This document shows positions 6,327 through 7,989 of a DNA stretch of 7,989 bases, one piece after another. The notes under the pieces were generated by a model, which saw only the letters and a program-made list of their open reading frames with translations, was not told the DNA's origin and made no database searches. The position numbers and the translations under genes were made by a program. Within the stretch, counting starts at the first letter, position 1; each line of letters begins with the position of its first letter. Origin of the DNA: Hyphomicrobiales bacterium (GTDB lineage Bacteria > Pseudomonadota > Alphaproteobacteria > Rhizobiales > Aestuariivirgaceae); assembly GCA_003151375.1 (NCBI GenBank), contig PLXI01000213.1, positions 1 to 7,989 on the forward strand, in the 5' to 3' direction.

Positions 6327-7388
6327 ATGAAGCGGATCGCATTTGCCCTAATTTTATGTGTAGGCTTTATGGCTCCAAATGTTGCCAGAGCAGCCGATAA
6401 CTATCTCGATGATCGTTCCTCGCCAGAAAGCCTAATCCGGTCGCTCTATAATGCCATCAACATGCACCAATATGGACGGGCCTATGGATATTTCGCAGAT
6501 CCCCCGGCCAAAGATTATGAAACTTACGCCAAGGGTTATGCAACAACTGCCCATGTTGATGTGCTGCTAGGTCAAGCCGGTGGTGATGGCGCTGCAGGTT
6601 CGATTTTTTTCAATATGCCCATCGCCATTCGCGCGACAGGAGCGGACGGCAAAATCAGCTATTTTGCGGGCTGCTATACAGTTCGGGCCATTAATGCTGA
6701 TCAAGACCCGCCTTATACCCCACTGCAAATTCAGGCGCATAGTCTCAAGCCTATTAAAGCCGATGATTATGCCACTTACGGCCTGCCGAAATGTTCTGAT
6801 GTGCCAGGCCCAGATGCGAGCGATACTTTAGATAAGGATCAACTGATCGCAAAAGCAAAGGCGCAATTTGTGTCAGAAAATTCTGCTGAATGCGACAAGA
6901 CAGTTGAAACCCAAGCAGGCTTGAATGAGCCGGAGAGCTGGCTATTGACCTATCGTCTGAAAGGCGAAGAGGCCAATGACAAACCCAATCAGGCCACATT
7001 ATTCAAATTTGTCTGCTCGATGGCGGCCTATAATGAGACTGATATTTTCTATCTTTCAGACACTGAAAACGCCCTGAACCGTGTGGCCTTCGCTGAACCG
7101 CAAATGGATATCACCTATCTGGACACGGACAACGCCAAGCTGAAATCCATGAAGGTTAAGGGATTTTCGGCATCCGATCTGCTGATCAATGCGGACTTTG
7201 ATCCTAAAACTAACACGATCTCAAATTTCTCCAAATGGCGCGGCATAGGCGATGCCTCCAGCTCAGGCACTTGGGCTTTTAATGAGGGCCAGTTTGTCTT
7301 GCAAACCTATGCAGTTGATCCCACTTATGACGAAAAGCAAAATCCCATTGATGTGATGAGAAAAGGTATAGTAGTTTTAAAACCCTAA
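6327..7388 (+). CDS. Exported DUF1176-like protein of unknown function
   Basis: This is a 353-aa protein with a clear signal peptide: MKR, a hydrophobic core (IAFALILCVGF), and a cleavage site after ARA at residue 22. It is probably periplasmic. The N-terminal half (about 31-140, SPESLIRSLYNAINMHQYGRAYGYF onward) looks like a small helix-plus-sheet domain, perhaps NTF2-like. The C-terminal half (about 180-353) resembles DUF1176: LFKFVCSMAAYNETDIFYL (225-243), then a segment with KWRGIGDASSSGTWAF (304-319) and a final strand FVLQTYAV. Four cysteines remain after cleavage (116, 156, 189, 230), enough for two disulphides. The ATG at 6327 is preferred over one at 6270 because it gives the signal peptide directly, has GGAG 9 nt upstream, and follows a good promoter. 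The next gene starts 10 bp after its stop. The function is unknown, and the DUF assignment is from pattern memory. Confidence 0.75.
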   Translation: MKRIAFALILCVGFMAPNVARAADNYLDDRSSPESLIRSLYNAINMHQYGRAYGYFADPPAKDYETYAKGYATTAHVDVLLGQAGGDGAAGSIFFNMPIAIRATGADGKISYFAGCYTVRAINADQDPPYTPLQIQAHSLKPIKADDYATYGLPKCSDVPGPDASDTLDKDQLIAKAKAQFVSENSAECDKTVETQAGLNEPESWLLTYRLKGEEANDKPNQATLFKFVCSMAAYNETDIFYLSDTENALNRVAFAEPQMDITYLDTDNAKLKSMKVKGFSASDLLINADFDPKTNTISNFSKWRGIGDASSSGTWAFNEGQFVLQTYAVDPTYDEKQNPIDVMRKGIVVLKP

Positions 7389-7398
7389 GGAGTTTTCG

Positions 7399-7734
7399 AT
7401 GCGTTCGATTTTGTTTGGTGTCGTTTCAATGTCAATATTCGCCACCGCGGCCTATGCCGATGGCATAATGACGGCTGCCGAAGTTCGGCAATTGGCCCCC
7501 GGGCATTATCATGTTGTGGCACCGGGTGTGACCATTGAGGTTGATCTCGGCTTGGGAGGAAAAATCTCCGTTGTCACAGACAAGGGGGAAAAGGACAAAG
7601 GCCATTGGCACCTTAATGGCGACCGCTTCTGCGTAAAATTCAATAAATTGCTTGATCGCAAGGAAAACTGCGAACTTCTCAACCGCGCCGGAGACCAGAT
7701 TAAAGGCAATGTTTTGACCGCTACGCGTCGCTAA
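7399..7734 (+). CDS. Small exported protein of unknown function
   Basis: This is a 111-aa protein with a signal peptide (hydrophobic residues 4-18, cleavage after AYA at residue 20), so the mature periplasmic form is about 91 aa. The mature part looks all-beta: a short helix (TAAEVRQL), then APGHYHVVAPGVTIEVDLGLGGKISVV split into likely strands, then GHWHLNGDRFCVKF. It contains two cysteines (78 and 91) that could form one disulphide. The GxWxLxGDRFCVxF...C pattern recalls small secreted proteins common in Hyphomicrobiales, but I cannot name the family. The start at 7399 has a strong AAGGAG (7387-7392) with 6 nt spacing, and that site overlaps the previous stop. It is therefore very likely co-transcribed with the DUF1176-like gene, and the two products may act in the same place. 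That last point is inference. Confidence 0.75.
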   Translation: MRSILFGVVSMSIFATAAYADGIMTAAEVRQLAPGHYHVVAPGVTIEVDLGLGGKISVVTDKGEKDKGHWHLNGDRFCVKFNKLLDRKENCELLNRAGDQIKGNVLTATRR

Positions 7735-7750
7735 AAACGCCTGTGTTTTT
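7733..7750 (+). terminator. Weak possible terminator after the exported-protein pair
   Basis: AAAAAC (7733-7738) and GTTTTT (7745-7750) can form a six-pair, A-T-rich stem with a 6-nt loop whose 3' arm is itself the T-run. The stem starts within the stop codon of the small exported gene. Its stability is low. Two further small hairpins, GCCG-TGA-CGGC (7766-7776) and GGCTT-AAA-AAGCC (7774-7786), follow and exclude each other. Confidence 0.3.
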
Positions 7751-7763
7751 GGGTTCAAATTCA

Positions 7764-7792
7764 TTGCCGTGACGGCTTAAAAAGCCTAAATA
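7764..7792 (+). promoter_or_regulatory. Low-confidence candidate promoter for gyrA
   Basis: TTGCCG (7764-7769) and TAAATA (7787-7792) are 17 nt apart on the plus strand in the 140-bp gap before gyrA. The -10 matches consensus at only three positions. A second -35-like TTGCGA at 7811-7816 has no good -10 at the right distance. One of these probably marks the gyrA promoter region, but the choice is uncertain. Confidence 0.25.
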
Positions 7793-7874
7793 TGACTGTG
7801 CCCTAAAAGCTTGCGATTCTGATTTCTCGCTTCACCATTTTAGCGGCTCCAACAGGTTTTGATTTTGGGTATCC

Positions 7875-7989
7875 GTGGCCAATAACAACGACGTCACCAA
7901 GGGGCTGCCGCCCGCTAATCCGCATGAAATTTCTCCGATCACCATCGAAGAGGAAATGCGCAAAAGCTATCTCGATTACGCGATGAGCG
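7875..7989 (+). CDS. gyrA: DNA gyrase subunit A (N-terminal fragment, continues past window)
   Basis: GyrA is the DNA-cleaving subunit of gyrase, which introduces negative supercoils using ATP hydrolysed by GyrB. Only 38 codons are in the window, but ISPITIEEEMRKSYLDYAMS is the hallmark GyrA N-terminal helix. The acidic EEEM and YLDYAMS pattern favours GyrA over ParC. The catalytic tyrosine and the quinolone-resistance region lie outside. The start must be the GTG at 7875: an in-frame TGA is at 7860-7862, no ATG lies between, and the next in-frame ATG (codon 28) is inside the conserved helix. The ribosome site is poor (GGG 6 nt upstream). The proximity of ssb and gyrA is common in alphaproteobacteria, and here four open frames lie between them. 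Confidence 0.92.
   Translation, partial: MANNNDVTKGLPPANPHEISPITIEEEMRKSYLDYAMS

Noticed and set aside
7432..7764. A 110-codon open frame antisense to the small exported protein
   Set aside because: The plus-strand gene has a signal peptide, a strong ribosome site and an operon context. The antisense frame has none of these.
7811..7843. TTGCGA at 7811 as the gyrA -35, by analogy with the ppiD promoter
   Set aside because: No acceptable -10 lies 16-18 nt downstream, so the shared CTTGCGA string is probably chance.

Overview
The window reads as chromosomal DNA of an alphaproteobacterium, most likely from the Hyphomicrobiales (Rhizobiales) or a close relative. The evidence is the gene order PpiD-type chaperone, trpE, trpG next to a divergent tpiA, the ssb to gyrA neighbourhood, the LexA-type direct repeat GAAC-N7-GAAC, and the GyrA N-terminus. 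Base composition is moderate. I see no tRNA, rRNA, CRISPR array, insertion sequence or phage gene.

Left block, minus strand (1-3957): a membrane-anchored SurA/PpiD-like periplasmic folding factor, then trpE and trpG (trpG runs off the left edge). The joints are very tight: 3 bp between ppiD and trpE, and a 4-bp ATGA overlap between trpE and trpG. The trp genes therefore look co-transcribed from a good sigma70-type promoter ahead of ppiD, with no visible trp leader or attenuator. TrpE and TrpG are separate proteins here, not the fused TrpEG of many rhizobia.

Middle (3958-5385): tpiA (triosephosphate isomerase) diverges from ppiD across a 123-bp gap. It converges on a small eight-cysteine YkgJ-family protein, with 11 bp between the stop codons. 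A hairpin plus T-run inside the 3' end of the ykgJ-like gene looks like the tpiA terminator. The 160-bp gap between ykgJ and ssb holds a perfect alphaproteobacterial SOS box.

Right block, plus strand (5386-7989): ssb is followed without a gap by a 33-codon remnant of a glyoxalase/VOC protein, whose N- and C-terminal ends are joined with the middle missing. A small helix-hairpin-helix protein of the Cdd1 family comes next. After a good promoter there is a two-gene unit of exported proteins (a DUF1176-like protein and a 111-aa periplasmic protein). The window ends in the first 38 codons of gyrA, which starts with GTG.

Most genes are housekeeping. The parts most worth a second look are the SOS-box/ssb/VOC-remnant/Cdd1 stretch, the uncharacterised exported pair before gyrA, and the degenerate parvulin domain of the PpiD-like protein. 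I do not see convincing evidence for a wholly new multi-gene system.
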